Positions 23,032 to 30,976 are shown, numbered from the stretch's first letter. The stretch is DNA of 36,201 nucleotides from an uncultured Prevotella sp. (GCA_900544825.1 UQWP01000035.1:1-36201), one strand, 5' to 3'. A program made the numbers and translations. The notes: generated by a model from the letters alone, not told the origin.

Positions 23032-23640
23032 ATGAAACAGCAATTTATAGAAACAATAAAGATCAAGAACGGCAAGGCTCTGGCCCTGCCCTATCATCAG
23101 GCAAGAATGGAGAGAACCATCCGCAGGTTCTTTCCAACCCTCGCATCTGAAGAAATAAAACTCTCATCCCTCATTTTCCCAAAAGAGGAAATGAACCTTT
23201 ACAAGGCACGAGTAGTTTATGGCACCCAGGGCGTGGAAGCCATCGAGTACGCCCCCTACAAGATGAAGGAGATTCATTCCCTCAAGGTGGTAGAGGATAA
23301 TAATATCGACTACACCTATAAGAGCACAGACCGAAGTGCGCTCAACGCCCTGGTAGCCCAGAAGGACGATTGCGATGAAATCATCATTGTAAAGAACGGG
23401 CTCATTACCGATACCTCCTTCACCAATCTCGCCCTTTTTGATGGCAACAGATGGCTCACCCCCAAGCATCCCCTGCTCCAGGGAACCAAACGTGCCCAGC
23501 TCCTGGAAGCCGGCATCATCCTGGAAGCCGACCTCACACTAGAAAACCTCAGAAAGGCGGAAAAAGTGAGTCTCTTCAACGCCATGATAGATTTCGGAGA
23601 GCGGGAAGTAACCAAGATTTTCCTACCGGATCAAAACTGA
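23032..23640 (+). CDS. pabC: Class IV aminotransferase, probable aminodeoxychorismate lyase
   Basis: This 202-residue PLP protein of fold type IV has MKQQFIETIKIKNGKA, YHQARMERTIRRFFP, RVVYG, YKSTDR (Lys candidate for the PLP Schiff base), ALVAQKDDCDEIIIVKNGLITDTSFTNLALFDG and WLTPKHPLLQGTKRAQLLEAG. The DTSFTN stretch and the TP...LLQGTKRA loop are typical of PabC-like proteins, although it is shorter than E. coli PabC (269). Position directly after pabB supports cleavage of aminodeoxychorismate to p-aminobenzoate and pyruvate. The ATG at 23032 follows AGAGATT and matches the protein start; the longer upstream frame overlaps the end of pabB and is not needed. Confidence 0.87.
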   Translation: MKQQFIETIKIKNGKALALPYHQARMERTIRRFFPTLASEEIKLSSLIFPKEEMNLYKARVVYGTQGVEAIEYAPYKMKEIHSLKVVEDNNIDYTYKSTDRSALNALVAQKDDCDEIIIVKNGLITDTSFTNLALFDGNRWLTPKHPLLQGTKRAQLLEAGIILEADLTLENLRKAEKVSLFNAMIDFGEREVTKIFLPDQN

Positions 23641-23669
23641 TTAAGCCCACAATTATAAAGAAAGAAATT

Positions 23670-24494
23670 CTACAGCTCTATCACCTCCAAATCATCCGGA
23701 ACGAAGATTCTACCCTTGAAGTTCTCGGCAGCTTCACGGGTATAATTTTCTTTACGATTAGCGAGTGTTTTCTCCTCCGTATGATACAAGATAAGATTCT
23801 TCACGCCCAGTTCCTCCGCCAGTTTTCCGGCATCAAGCGCCGTACTGTGGCATTTCTCATAAGGCTTGAACGTATCGCGGTCGGCATAGAGACAAAACGC
23901 CTCACACATCATCCAGTCAGCCCCCACTATGTAGCGTCGGTTCTGCTCGTTATAAGGTTCATCACCCAGGCACGCCAAGACCAAAGGCTTATCCGATTCA
24001 TCAGAAGAAGGCAACTCAGCCCGGAATCCGAACTGTTTTTCCTTAGTAGACTGAATATCAAAGCATTCCAACTTCATATCCCCCACTTCGAAGCAATCGC
24101 CATCTTCCAACTGATGGAACACCACCCTTTCAGCCACCTTAGCCAGTTGCTTCTTGGCAAGAATCATGTCGATGATGGTCTTGATCACCTTCATCACCTT
24201 ATCGTTTCCATACACATGCAGCAATCCCTCGTAACCCTTACATTGTGCCACCATTCGGATTACCCAGATCACACCCAACACATGGTCGGTATGGGCATGG
24301 GTAACGAAGAGGTGATGAATATCAGAAATCCGAACATTCACCTTCTTCAGCTGCGCCAGTATTCCGTTTCCTCCGCCCGCATCCACCAGCATCAGGGTGC
24401 TGGGAGTCTGGAGCACAAAACAGGTATTATAAATCTGGGAAACCGTAGCATTTCCCGTTCCGAGCATCGTAATTTGAGTCGTTGTCTTATCCAT
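23670..24494 (-). CDS. MBL-fold metallohydrolase (RNase Z-like)
   Basis: This 274-residue protein has the metallo-beta-lactamase core: ITMLGTGNA near the N-terminus, DAGGGNGI, FVTHAHTDHVLGV (the HxHxDH metal motif), CLGDEPYNE with a late Asp and CHSTALDAGKLAEELGVKNLILYHT (His ligand). The HAHTDH and long helical C-terminal half recall RNase Z/ElaC-type members, but a defining exosite was not seen, so the substrate could also be small. It is convergent with pabC (29-bp gap, no obvious terminator) and divergent from the next AAA-ATPase gene. Confidence 0.88.
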   Translation of the reverse strand: MDKTTTQITMLGTGNATVSQIYNTCFVLQTPSTLMLVDAGGGNGILAQLKKVNVRISDIHHLFVTHAHTDHVLGVIWVIRMVAQCKGYEGLLHVYGNDKVMKVIKTIIDMILAKKQLAKVAERVVFHQLEDGDCFEVGDMKLECFDIQSTKEKQFGFRAELPSSDESDKPLVLACLGDEPYNEQNRRYIVGADWMMCEAFCLYADRDTFKPYEKCHSTALDAGKLAEELGVKNLILYHTEEKTLANRKENYTREAAENFKGRIFVPDDLEVIEL

Positions 24495-24575
24495 TGTCTT
24501 ATTCGTTATCTATTTGATTCACGCCCACAAAACTACTCATTTTCTGATAAACCACCAAGAAAAAGCCCCAAAAAC

Positions 24576-24607
24576 TTTGCTTATTCCAAATAATAATCTT
24601 AACTTTG
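24576..24607 (+). promoter_or_regulatory. Promoter of the second AAA-ATPase/nuclease gene
   Basis: TTTG (24576-24579), a 20-bp spacer and TAACTTTG (24600-24607), 30 bp before the ATG at 24638. Confidence 0.65.
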
Positions 24608-24637
24608 CGGCATAAAAACAAAAAGCAGGTTTCGATT

Positions 24638-26404
24638 ATGGCAAAAATAGAAAGACAAAAGCGAATCTATCGCAAGCGCATCCCTTACGGAATGCAGAAC
24701 TTTGAGGATGTAATGGAAAGAGATTGTTACTATGTTGACAAGACCCCATTCATAGAGAAAATAGAAGAATCTAACATGTATTTCTTCTTCATTCGCCCTC
24801 GCCGTTTCGGCAAGAGCCTTACCCTCTCCATGCTCGAAAACTATTACGACATCAACAAGAAGGATAAGTTTGAAAGCCTCTTCGGCAAGCTTTACATCGG
24901 AGAGAATCCTACCCCTGAACGCAACAGCTATCTCATCCTTCACCTGAATTTTGCCATGATTTCAGCAGGATTGGATAATTATAAAAAAGGACTTGATGCC
25001 CATTGCAACAACAAGTTCAATTCCTTCTGCAGCAGATACGCCCACCTTTTGCCACCGGACATAAAGGAAGAGATGAACCAAAAGGAAGATGCCGTTGCCC
25101 AATTGGGATTTCTATGCGACAAATGTGCTGAAGCAGGCTTGAAGATTTATCTCTTCATCGACGAATACGACCACTTTACCAATCAGATTCTTGCCCACAA
25201 GGAGCATGAAAAACGATACCGCGAGCAGACTCACGGTGAGGGATATCTACGACATTTCTTCGACACAATCAAGGGAGCCGCAGGAGATTCACTGGGCAGA
25301 GTTTTTGTTACAGGAGTAAGTCCCGTAACCATGGATGATCTGACCAGCGGTTTCAACATCGGTACCAACTATTCTCTGGCTCCGGAGTTCAACGAGATGG
25401 TGGGATTCACCGAGGAGGAAGTGCGTGAAATGCTGGCTTATTACGCCAGCGTGCTGCCATTCCGCCATAGCGTGGATGAGCTGATAGAAGTGATGAAGCC
25501 ATGGTATGATAACTATTGCTTCGCCATCAAAAGTTACGGCAAGACAACCATGTACAACTCCGTGATGGTACTCAATTTTGTGGACAATTACATCCGCAAC
25601 GATTACGACATTCCTGATAGCATGTTGGAAACCAACATCCGCATCGACTACGACAAGATTCGCATGCTCATCCGCCACGACAAGGAGTTTGCCCACGATG
25701 CCAGCATCATACAGGATATCGTGACCAAGGGATTCACCACGGGAACCCTGATGGAGAATTTCCCTGCCGAGCGCATCAACGACCCCGATAATTTCCTGAG
25801 TCTGCTCTTCTATTTCGGCATGGTGACGATAGGCGGCACCTACCAGGGCAACACCCGCTTTGTGGTTCCCAACGAGGTGGTGCGCGACCAGATGTACACC
25901 TATCTGCTGGATACCTACAAGGAGAACGACCTCACCTTTGAGCAATACGACAAGACCCAGCTGGAGAGCAAGTTGGCTTACGAAGGCGCATTCAAGCCCT
26001 ACTTTGCCTACATAGCCGATTGTCTGAAGCGCTTCTCCTCCCAGCGTGACAAGCAGAAGGGCGAGGCTTACGTTCATGGCTTCACCCTGGCGATGACGAG
26101 CCAATGCAAGTTCTACCGTCCTATATCAGAACTTGACAACGACGGCGGTTATGCCGACATCTTCCTGCTGCCCCTTTGCGACATTTATAAGGACATGGAA
26201 GATTCCTACATAGTGGAACTGAAATATTGCAAGTCGGGCACCAGCGATGAACAGCTGAATCATCTCTTCGAGGAAGCTTCTGCCCAGATAAGGCGCTACG
26301 CCGATAGCGACATCGTGCGCGAATCTGTGAAGACCACGAAGCTTCATCAGCTCGTTGTGATTTACCGGGGAACAGAGATGGCGATGTGCGAGGAGGTGGA
26401 ATAA
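24638..26404 (+). CDS. AAA-ATPase with C-terminal PD-(D/E)XK domain (second copy of the family)
   Basis: This 588-residue protein starts MAKIERQKRIYRKRIPYGMQ, then NFEDVMERDCYYVDKTPFI. Walker A is RPRRFGKS (53-60) and Walker B is IYLFIDEYDHFT. The C-terminal nuclease-like core is GGYADIFLLP and SYIVELKYCKSG (D, E-x-K), followed by an AxxQIRRYAD helix. It is the same AAA/PF08011-type family as 15046-16842 but of a different subgroup and without the extra HTH. I start at 24638 because the promoter is at 24600-24607 and the upstream codons are AT-rich leader. The function of the family is unknown. Confidence 0.9.
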   Translation: MAKIERQKRIYRKRIPYGMQNFEDVMERDCYYVDKTPFIEKIEESNMYFFFIRPRRFGKSLTLSMLENYYDINKKDKFESLFGKLYIGENPTPERNSYLILHLNFAMISAGLDNYKKGLDAHCNNKFNSFCSRYAHLLPPDIKEEMNQKEDAVAQLGFLCDKCAEAGLKIYLFIDEYDHFTNQILAHKEHEKRYREQTHGEGYLRHFFDTIKGAAGDSLGRVFVTGVSPVTMDDLTSGFNIGTNYSLAPEFNEMVGFTEEEVREMLAYYASVLPFRHSVDELIEVMKPWYDNYCFAIKSYGKTTMYNSVMVLNFVDNYIRNDYDIPDSMLETNIRIDYDKIRMLIRHDKEFAHDASIIQDIVTKGFTTGTLMENFPAERINDPDNFLSLLFYFGMVTIGGTYQGNTRFVVPNEVVRDQMYTYLLDTYKENDLTFEQYDKTQLESKLAYEGAFKPYFAYIADCLKRFSSQRDKQKGEAYVHGFTLAMTSQCKFYRPISELDNDGGYADIFLLPLCDIYKDMEDSYIVELKYCKSGTSDEQLNHLFEEASAQIRRYADSDIVRESVKTTKLHQLVVIYRGTEMAMCEEVE

Positions 26405-26446
26405 GAAGAAAGAGAGAAAGGGCTATGTAAAATCAGGAATTATGGC

Positions 26447-26486
26447 AGAAAAAACAAATAAGGGGATGAACGGATTGTTCACCCCC
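26447..26486 (-). terminator. Terminator of the small minus-strand gene
   Basis: GGGG-a-TGAAC (26462-26471) pairs with GTTCACCCC (26477-26485). On the minus strand it is followed by TTATTTGTTTTTTCTG. It may also act for the AAA-ATPase gene from the other side. Confidence 0.75.
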
Positions 26487-26495
26487 TCTCTCTAC

Positions 26496-26738
26496 TTATT
26501 GTTCTATCTTCCATTTGCCCTCCCCGTACCATTTAACCACTTCACTTGCGGTATAAGGCTCAAAATCCCAGTCGCGTGAGTGCATGAACAGGTTCGTCTT
26601 GGGGTCCCAATACCAATAATGGGTGGAACCTAGGCCATTGCCCAGATAGAGTCTGCATTCTTTCTCCTTATTAGGATGTTCCTTCAGATAGTTAAGCAGC
26701 TCAATAGTTGAAATCCATTTCTTTTCCATAAATTTCAT
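26496..26738 (-). CDS. Small hypothetical protein
   Basis: This 80-residue protein (or 77 from Met4 at 26729) reads KKWISTIELLNYLKEHPNK, ECRLYLGNGLGSTHYWYWDP, FMHSRDWDFEPYTASEVVKWY. It is rich in Trp and Tyr, soluble, and I do not recognise a family. It has a promoter with the full spacer (26783-26814) and its own terminator, which together with the conserved-looking composition supports a real gene. It is divergent from mcrB, with four TAGATC repeats between the two promoter regions. Confidence 0.68.
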   Translation of the reverse strand: MKFMEKKWISTIELLNYLKEHPNKEKECRLYLGNGLGSTHYWYWDPKTNLFMHSRDWDFEPYTASEVVKWYGEGKWKIEQ

Positions 26739-26782
26739 TATTAAAATTCAACAATATAATTATTTAAATATCAAACACGTCG

Positions 26783-26814
26783 CAAAGATAGGAGATCCCT
26801 GCGAAATGAACAAA
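26783..26814 (-). promoter_or_regulatory. Promoter of the small minus-strand gene
   Basis: On the minus strand TTTG (26814-26811), a 20-bp spacer and TATCTTTG (26790-26783) followed by CG. Confidence 0.65.
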
Positions 26815-26818
26815 TCTA

Positions 26819-26866
26819 TTAGATCTTCTTAGATCGATTCCCTAGAGTTTTAGATCTTCTTAGATC
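26819..26866. repeat. TAGATC repeats between divergent genes, candidate operator
   Basis: The 17-mer TTAGATCTTCTTAGATC occurs at 26819-26835 and 26850-26866 (31-nt period). Each copy contains two TAGATC half-sites 10 bp apart, four in all, on one face of the helix. They lie just upstream of the -33 box of the small gene and 46 bp before the mcrB ATG; no TAnnTTTG box is visible for mcrB. Confidence 0.7.
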
Positions 26867-26911
26867 CAACTCGAAAATAAGATTACAAAACGACTTATAA
26901 ACAAGACAATT

Positions 26912-28111
26912 ATGATGGTAGATAAAAATATTTTCAATCTAAACGGGAAAAGCCAGGAACAGGTGAAGAAGGCATTTCTGGAATTCCTGAAAATAGACCA
27001 TATCAAGCCCGGAGGCTATGCCAGCGTCGGCTCAAACAAGGTTATCTGCGAGGTGGCGAAAGAGGCCTGCGGGGTAAACTCGGTATTGGATATCAAGAAT
27101 GTGGCGGATGCCACAGAAGTGAGCAGACTCTTAACCGTTAAGATAGACGAAGAAGAAGATTACGGCAAGAGGCACCAATTGGGAAGCCTGAGATGCCACG
27201 TTAGAAAATACATCGATTTTCTTGACTACTGCGAACGTATGAAAGGCAAGCCAGTTTACGAATTTGAGAAGGATCCCGACAAGCCATTCATCAACGCAGG
27301 TCAATTCAAGAAGATAGTTTCCCTGCTGAAGGTAAAGAAGAACATCATCCTTGAGGGAGCCCCCGGCGTTGGCAAGACCTTCTTGGCAAGAAAGATAGCC
27401 TATCAGCTGATGGGAAAAATAAAGGATGAAAACATCGAAATGGTGCAGTTTCATCAATCCTACAGTTATGAGGATTTCGTGCAGGGCATCCGTCTTTCAG
27501 AGGAGGGTACTTTTGTGCAAAGAAATGGCATTTTCTTTGACTTCTGCAACAAGGCAAGGCGTTCTCCCGACCAGCAGTTTGTCTTCATCATCGACGAGAT
27601 AAACCGAGGAAACATCAGCAAGATTCTGGGCGAACTGATGATGCTGATAGAGGCAGACAAGCGCAAGAAGCAGTATGCCATCAAGCTGACCTACAGCAAC
27701 GAGGATGATGAACGCTTCTTTGTGCCCGAGAACGTTTATCTGATAGGCTGCATGAATACCGCAGACCGCTCGCTCGCCATCGTGGATTATGCCCTGCGCC
27801 GCCGATTCCGTTTTTGCCCCATCAAGCCTGAGTTCAACGAAGCTTTCATCAGTTTCCTGGAAGAAAAAGGCATCAGCCAGAAGAATGCGGAACTGGTGGT
27901 GAGCAAGGTAAAGGGTGCCAACGAGGTGATTTCCACCATTGATAGAGGATTGGAAATCGGTCACAGTTATTTCTGTCAGACAGATGGCTGTGAAGATTTT
28001 TCCACCTGGTGGAGTGACATCTGCGAGTATGAGCTGTTTCCGTATCTTCGTGAAATCTGCTTCGATGATGAGGATAAATATGAGTTAATCTGCAACAAAC
28101 TGAAATTCTGA
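26912..28111 (+). CDS. mcrB: McrB-type AAA+ GTPase of a type IV restriction system
   Basis: This 399-residue protein has the McrB motor: Walker A GAPGVGKT (149-156), Walker B FVFIIDE (223-229) followed by INRGNISKILGELM, the McrB signature MNTADRS (281-287) and Arg-rich sensor YALRRRFRF (293-301). McrB uses GTP to translocate on DNA that carries modified cytosines or a related mark and activates the McrC nuclease. The N-terminal 130 residues (FNLNGKSQEQVKKAFLEFL through KYIDFLDYCER) are a helical domain unlike E. coli McrB's methylcytosine-binding domain, so the recognised mark is probably different. mcrC starts 1 nt after its stop. Start codon 26912 or 26915 cannot be decided. Confidence 0.93.
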   Translation: MMVDKNIFNLNGKSQEQVKKAFLEFLKIDHIKPGGYASVGSNKVICEVAKEACGVNSVLDIKNVADATEVSRLLTVKIDEEEDYGKRHQLGSLRCHVRKYIDFLDYCERMKGKPVYEFEKDPDKPFINAGQFKKIVSLLKVKKNIILEGAPGVGKTFLARKIAYQLMGKIKDENIEMVQFHQSYSYEDFVQGIRLSEEGTFVQRNGIFFDFCNKARRSPDQQFVFIIDEINRGNISKILGELMMLIEADKRKKQYAIKLTYSNEDDERFFVPENVYLIGCMNTADRSLAIVDYALRRRFRFCPIKPEFNEAFISFLEEKGISQKNAELVVSKVKGANEVISTIDRGLEIGHSYFCQTDGCEDFSTWWSDICEYELFPYLREICFDDEDKYELICNKLKF

Positions 28112-28112
28112 G

Positions 28113-29222
28113 ATGCAACAGAAAATTCCTATTGAGAATCTGTATTATCTGCTCTGTTATGCCTGGGGCGTAAGCGACCAGCTTGACAAGGTGAAGGTGG
28201 ATGGCGAGAAATGCCATTCGCTGGAGAACCTATTGTCGATGGTTCTGCTCAATGTTTGCGACAAGTTATTGCGCCAAGGTCTAGTAAGAGAGTATCGATA
28301 CGAGGAACAGGAGGTGGAAGGCATACGCGGCAAGCTGAATCTTGCAGAGACCTTGAAGAGCGGTAAGTATCTGTATGGTCAAACTATCTGTCAGGTAGAT
28401 GAACTGACGCAGGATGTGGTCATCAACCGGGTTATCTTTTCTACCGTGAAGAGGCTGATGAGGATTGAGGGGATTGATGAGAATATCAGAGTGAGGTTGC
28501 GAAAGACATTGGCAAGATTTCCTCATATTGCGGAGATTCGTGTTACAGAGGGGTTGCTGGGGCGGCTTCTGAGGCATCTTCCGGGGCGGTTTCAGGGTCA
28601 TCGGCAAAACGGAGTTTATTCGTTGGCGCTGAATGTTTGCAAGCTGATCTGGGAATCTACGCTTCCTATCAAGGGAAAGGATGGACGACTGGAGTTTGTG
28701 GATTTCACGGAGGATGAATTCCGGATGAACTGCATCTTTGAGCGATTTCTCATGAATTTCTGCAAGCTAAATTGCAGGGAGGAGTTTCCAGAGGTGCATA
28801 GGGAATACATTGATTTCCAGCTTTCTCCTTTCGGGATGATGTTTAAGGAGGCTGGCGAGGCTCTGCCGATGATGGAGACCGACGTGACACTCTTCAATCC
28901 GGCAACGCAGGAGAAGCTCATTCTTGATGCCAAGTTTTATAGGGAAGCGCTGGTTTCGAAATATGGAGGAAAGGAGAAGGTGCGCAGGGAGCACCTCTCG
29001 CAGATTCTTTCTTATGTAATGAACCAGGAGGACCGGAGCAAGCCGCATACGCTGAATGCCTACGGAGCTTTGGTTTACCCTACCGTGGATGAGGATTTCG
29101 ACTTTTCTTATAGGTATAAGGAAACGGGGCATCGCATCTATGTGAGGACGGTGAACCTGGGGCAGCCGTGGCGGAAAATAGAGGAACGGGTGAAGGAGAT
29201 AGTGAAAGGGGGATGGGGATAA
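28113..29222 (+). CDS. mcrC: McrC-type restriction nuclease subunit
   Basis: This 369-residue protein begins IPIENLYYLLCYAWG, the McrC family hallmark. It has GIRGKLNLAETL and then the PD-(D/E)XK core: MMETDVTLFN and KLILDAKFY (Asp...Asp-x-Lys), followed by the QILSYVMNQE helix. It cleaves DNA once McrB has translocated. The ATG follows the mcrB stop with one nucleotide between (TGA-G-ATG), typical of translational coupling. The 3' end is purine/G-rich and runs into the REP array. Together with mcrB it forms a complete type IV restriction module with no methylase nearby. Confidence 0.92.
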   Translation: MQQKIPIENLYYLLCYAWGVSDQLDKVKVDGEKCHSLENLLSMVLLNVCDKLLRQGLVREYRYEEQEVEGIRGKLNLAETLKSGKYLYGQTICQVDELTQDVVINRVIFSTVKRLMRIEGIDENIRVRLRKTLARFPHIAEIRVTEGLLGRLLRHLPGRFQGHRQNGVYSLALNVCKLIWESTLPIKGKDGRLEFVDFTEDEFRMNCIFERFLMNFCKLNCREEFPEVHREYIDFQLSPFGMMFKEAGEALPMMETDVTLFNPATQEKLILDAKFYREALVSKYGGKEKVRREHLSQILSYVMNQEDRSKPHTLNAYGALVYPTVDEDFDFSYRYKETGHRIYVRTVNLGQPWRKIEERVKEIVKGGWG

Positions 29223-29226
29223 AAGG

Positions 29227-29290
29227 CAAGCGAGGATGGACAAGCGAGGATAGACAAGCGATGGAATCGCTTGGAACGGGGGTGAGAGGG
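29227..29290 (+). repeat. REP element 1, upstream of RAYT, with two 14-nt tandem units
   Basis: CAAGCGAGGATGGA (29227-29240) and CAAGCGAGGATAGA (29241-29254) precede the REP at 29255-29290. The hairpin is CAAGCGAT-GGA-ATCGCTTG (29255-29273), followed by GAACGGGGGTGAGAGGG. It is nearly identical to REP 2 and 3 (one change, C to T) and in the same orientation. Confidence 0.85.
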
Positions 29291-29325
29291 ATGCTTTAAT
29301 TATTAACATTTTTATTAGTAATATT

Positions 29326-30531
29326 ATGGATAGAGATGAAGCTATAGCTAGAGGATTGGAGATACACGAAACCAAACACTCTATGAAACGCAGGAGCCCC
29401 TGGCATGATTACCATGGGAAGGGTACTTATATGCTGACTCTTGTGGTGGAGGGACGCATGCCTCTGCTGGGGAAACTGGTGGGACGGGTGAATGCTCGAC
29501 CTGGGGATGGTGATGGGCCTAAAGTGATGCTTTCGGAACTGGGGGCTGCTATCGTGAAGGAGGAAATTCCGAAAATTCATAAATATTACCCCCAGGTGGA
29601 GGTTTGGAAGGTTTGCATCATGCCGGATCATATTCACGCGATTGTGAGGGTGAAGGAGGACTTGAGAGGAGGACAAGCGATGGAATCGCTTGGAACGGGG
29701 GCGAGAGGGGGACATGGCGCTGCTCTGACTTGGGAGACGGGCGCTGCTTCTGCTCTGGTGAAGGAGGGAAACCAGGCTCTGAAGAAGGAGGCGAACCTGG
29801 CTCTGGAAAAGGAGGGAAACCCGGAAATGGAGAAGGAGAAGGAAGCGGCTCAGATTGAGATGACGGCGAATAGAGGGAAAGAGATGGATTCGCTGGGAAT
29901 GGTGGTGAAAGGATTCAAACTGGGATGCAACAGGGCTTACAGGAGAATTTACGGGATGAAAAAGATGACTGGAAAGGGGCTCTTTGAACCGGGGTATAAT
30001 GATAAGATTCTGCTGCATGAAGGACAACTGAAGGGATGGATGAAGTACTTGGATGACAACCCGAGAAGACTGATGGTGAAGAGACTGAATCCCGAGCTTT
30101 TTACTGTGATGCAGGACAAGATGGTGGCGGGACGCAGATGCCAGATGGTGGGCAATTGCTTCTTGCTCGATATTCCTGATAAGGTGGCGGTGATTGTGCA
30201 TCGCAGGTATTCTGAAGAAGATTTGTGCCGCCTGCGCAAGGAATGGCTGACTTGCGGAGAACGTGGAGGCGTGCTGGTGAGCGCTGCTATTTCTATTAAG
30301 GAGAAGGAGGTTTTGCGCGAGGCTATGAACCGGGGGTACCGTATCGTGCTTTTGAGGGAGAATGGGTTTCCGAAGTTGTATAAGCCTTGCGGTGAGAGCT
30401 TTGATGCCTGCTCTGAGGGGCTGCTGCTGCAAATTAGCCCCTGGGAATATCATATGGAGAAGAAAACTATTACCAGGGAGGAATGCCTGGAGCTGAACGA
30501 GATGGCGGAAAAGATTGCTGAATGGGCATAG
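29326..30531 (+). CDS. REP-associated tyrosine transposase (RAYT, IS200/Y1 type) with internal REP
   Basis: This 401-residue protein has the Y1/HUH transposase parts of a RAYT: an N-terminal basic part with HGKGTYMLTLVV, the HUH motif in CIMPDH102IH104AIV, then GFKLGCNRAYRR, FEPGYNDKILL and WMKY241LDDNPRR, where Tyr241 is the likely nucleophile (alignment by eye to xYIxxNP; Tyr224 is the alternative). Residues about 112-187 are a low-complexity insertion (GNxALxKE units) that separates the two halves and starts with a translated REP copy. A C-terminal domain (about 255-401, with SAAISIKEKEVLREAMNRGYRIVLLRENG) looks Rossmann-like, as in DprA-type folds. RAYTs mobilise or maintain REP hairpins rather than themselves. 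Whether this one is active with the insertion is uncertain. Confidence 0.85.
   Translation: MDRDEAIARGLEIHETKHSMKRRSPWHDYHGKGTYMLTLVVEGRMPLLGKLVGRVNARPGDGDGPKVMLSELGAAIVKEEIPKIHKYYPQVEVWKVCIMPDHIHAIVRVKEDLRGGQAMESLGTGARGGHGAALTWETGAASALVKEGNQALKKEANLALEKEGNPEMEKEKEAAQIEMTANRGKEMDSLGMVVKGFKLGCNRAYRRIYGMKKMTGKGLFEPGYNDKILLHEGQLKGWMKYLDDNPRRLMVKRLNPELFTVMQDKMVAGRRCQMVGNCFLLDIPDKVAVIVHRRYSEEDLCRLRKEWLTCGERGGVLVSAAISIKEKEVLREAMNRGYRIVLLRENGFPKLYKPCGESFDACSEGLLLQISPWEYHMEKKTITREECLELNEMAEKIAEWA
29674..29712 (+). repeat. REP element 2, inside the RAYT reading frame
   Basis: This 39-nt sequence is identical to REP 3 (30627-30665) and differs at one base from REP 1 over 36 nt. It carries the 8-bp hairpin with GGA loop. 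In the RAYT frame it is translated as QAMESLGTGARGG, so the frame is kept. Confidence 0.9.
29883..29908 (+). repeat. Degenerate REP-like segment in RAYT
   Basis: GATGGATTCGCT GGGAATGGTGGTGA matches 22 of 26 bases of REP 1 (29260-29285) in the same orientation and the same reading frame. It encodes the family-conserved stretch MDSLGMVVK, so it may be the ancestor of, or recombination partner for, the internal REP. Confidence 0.5.
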
Positions 30532-30592
30532 GGATTTTTTTGGGGGGCTGAGGCGTATTGGGGAGGAATGGGAGGAGAAGTGGGAGGAAACA

Positions 30593-30665
30593 AGAGAGGA
30601 GACAAAGGAAGAGACAAGGGAGGAGACAAGCGATGGAATCGCTTGGAACGGGGGCGAGAGGGGGA
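30593..30665 (+). repeat. REP element 3, downstream of RAYT, with preceding purine repeats
   Basis: The 39-nt copy at 30627-30665 is identical to REP 2. It is preceded by imperfect units of about 14 nt (GAGACAAAGGAA, GAGACAAGGGAG, GAGACAAG) in a purine-rich stretch from about 30540. It closes the RAYT locus. Confidence 0.85.
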
Positions 30666-30679
30666 AACGGATGTAATAG

Positions 30680-30820
30680 AGCCAAAGTGTTATTTTACAT
30701 TTTCTTTATGAAGGCGAAATAATAGCCAATGCTCTGTTTTTACTAAAATGCGTAGAAGCGGATTCTACCGAAGCCATGCGTAAAAATACCGAGAAACTGG
30801 CAAAAAACAAAATGAAATAG
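30680..30820 (+). pseudogene. Possible gene remnant (C-terminal fragment)
   Basis: An open stretch of 46 codons to a TAG at 30820 has no usable start and protein-like composition: ILHFLYEGEIIANALFLLK, CVEADSTEAMRKN, TEKLAKNKMK. It lies in an otherwise non-coding 445-bp spacer right after REP 3. I do not recognise a family. It could be the tail of a gene cut off when the RAYT locus came in, or chance. Confidence 0.3.
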
Positions 30821-30900
30821 GATTTATTTTCATTTTTACACCCAAATATGACAAATATCTCACTTTTTTATATTAATTTCTTATTTTCTTACGGTTATAT

Positions 30901-30931
30901 TTTGTCAACTCAGATATAAATTGTACCTTTG
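30901..30931 (+). promoter_or_regulatory. Promoter of the overlapping gene pair
   Basis: TTTG (30901-30904), a 19-bp spacer and TACCTTTG (30924-30931) within AT-rich DNA, 45 bp before the ATG at 30977. Confidence 0.65.
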
Positions 30932-30976
30932 TATAAGTAAAGCATCGATTACCCTTGCTAAATAAAAACAATAACA

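Noticed and set aside
23451..24593. Plus-strand open frame of 380 codons
   Set aside because: Covers the end of pabC in another frame and the antisense of the MBL-fold gene; no motif.
29296..30453. Long minus-strand open frame of 385 codons opposite the RAYT gene
   Set aside because: Ser/His/Leu-rich composition without domains; it is the antisense shadow of the GC-biased RAYT gene, which has clear HUH motifs.
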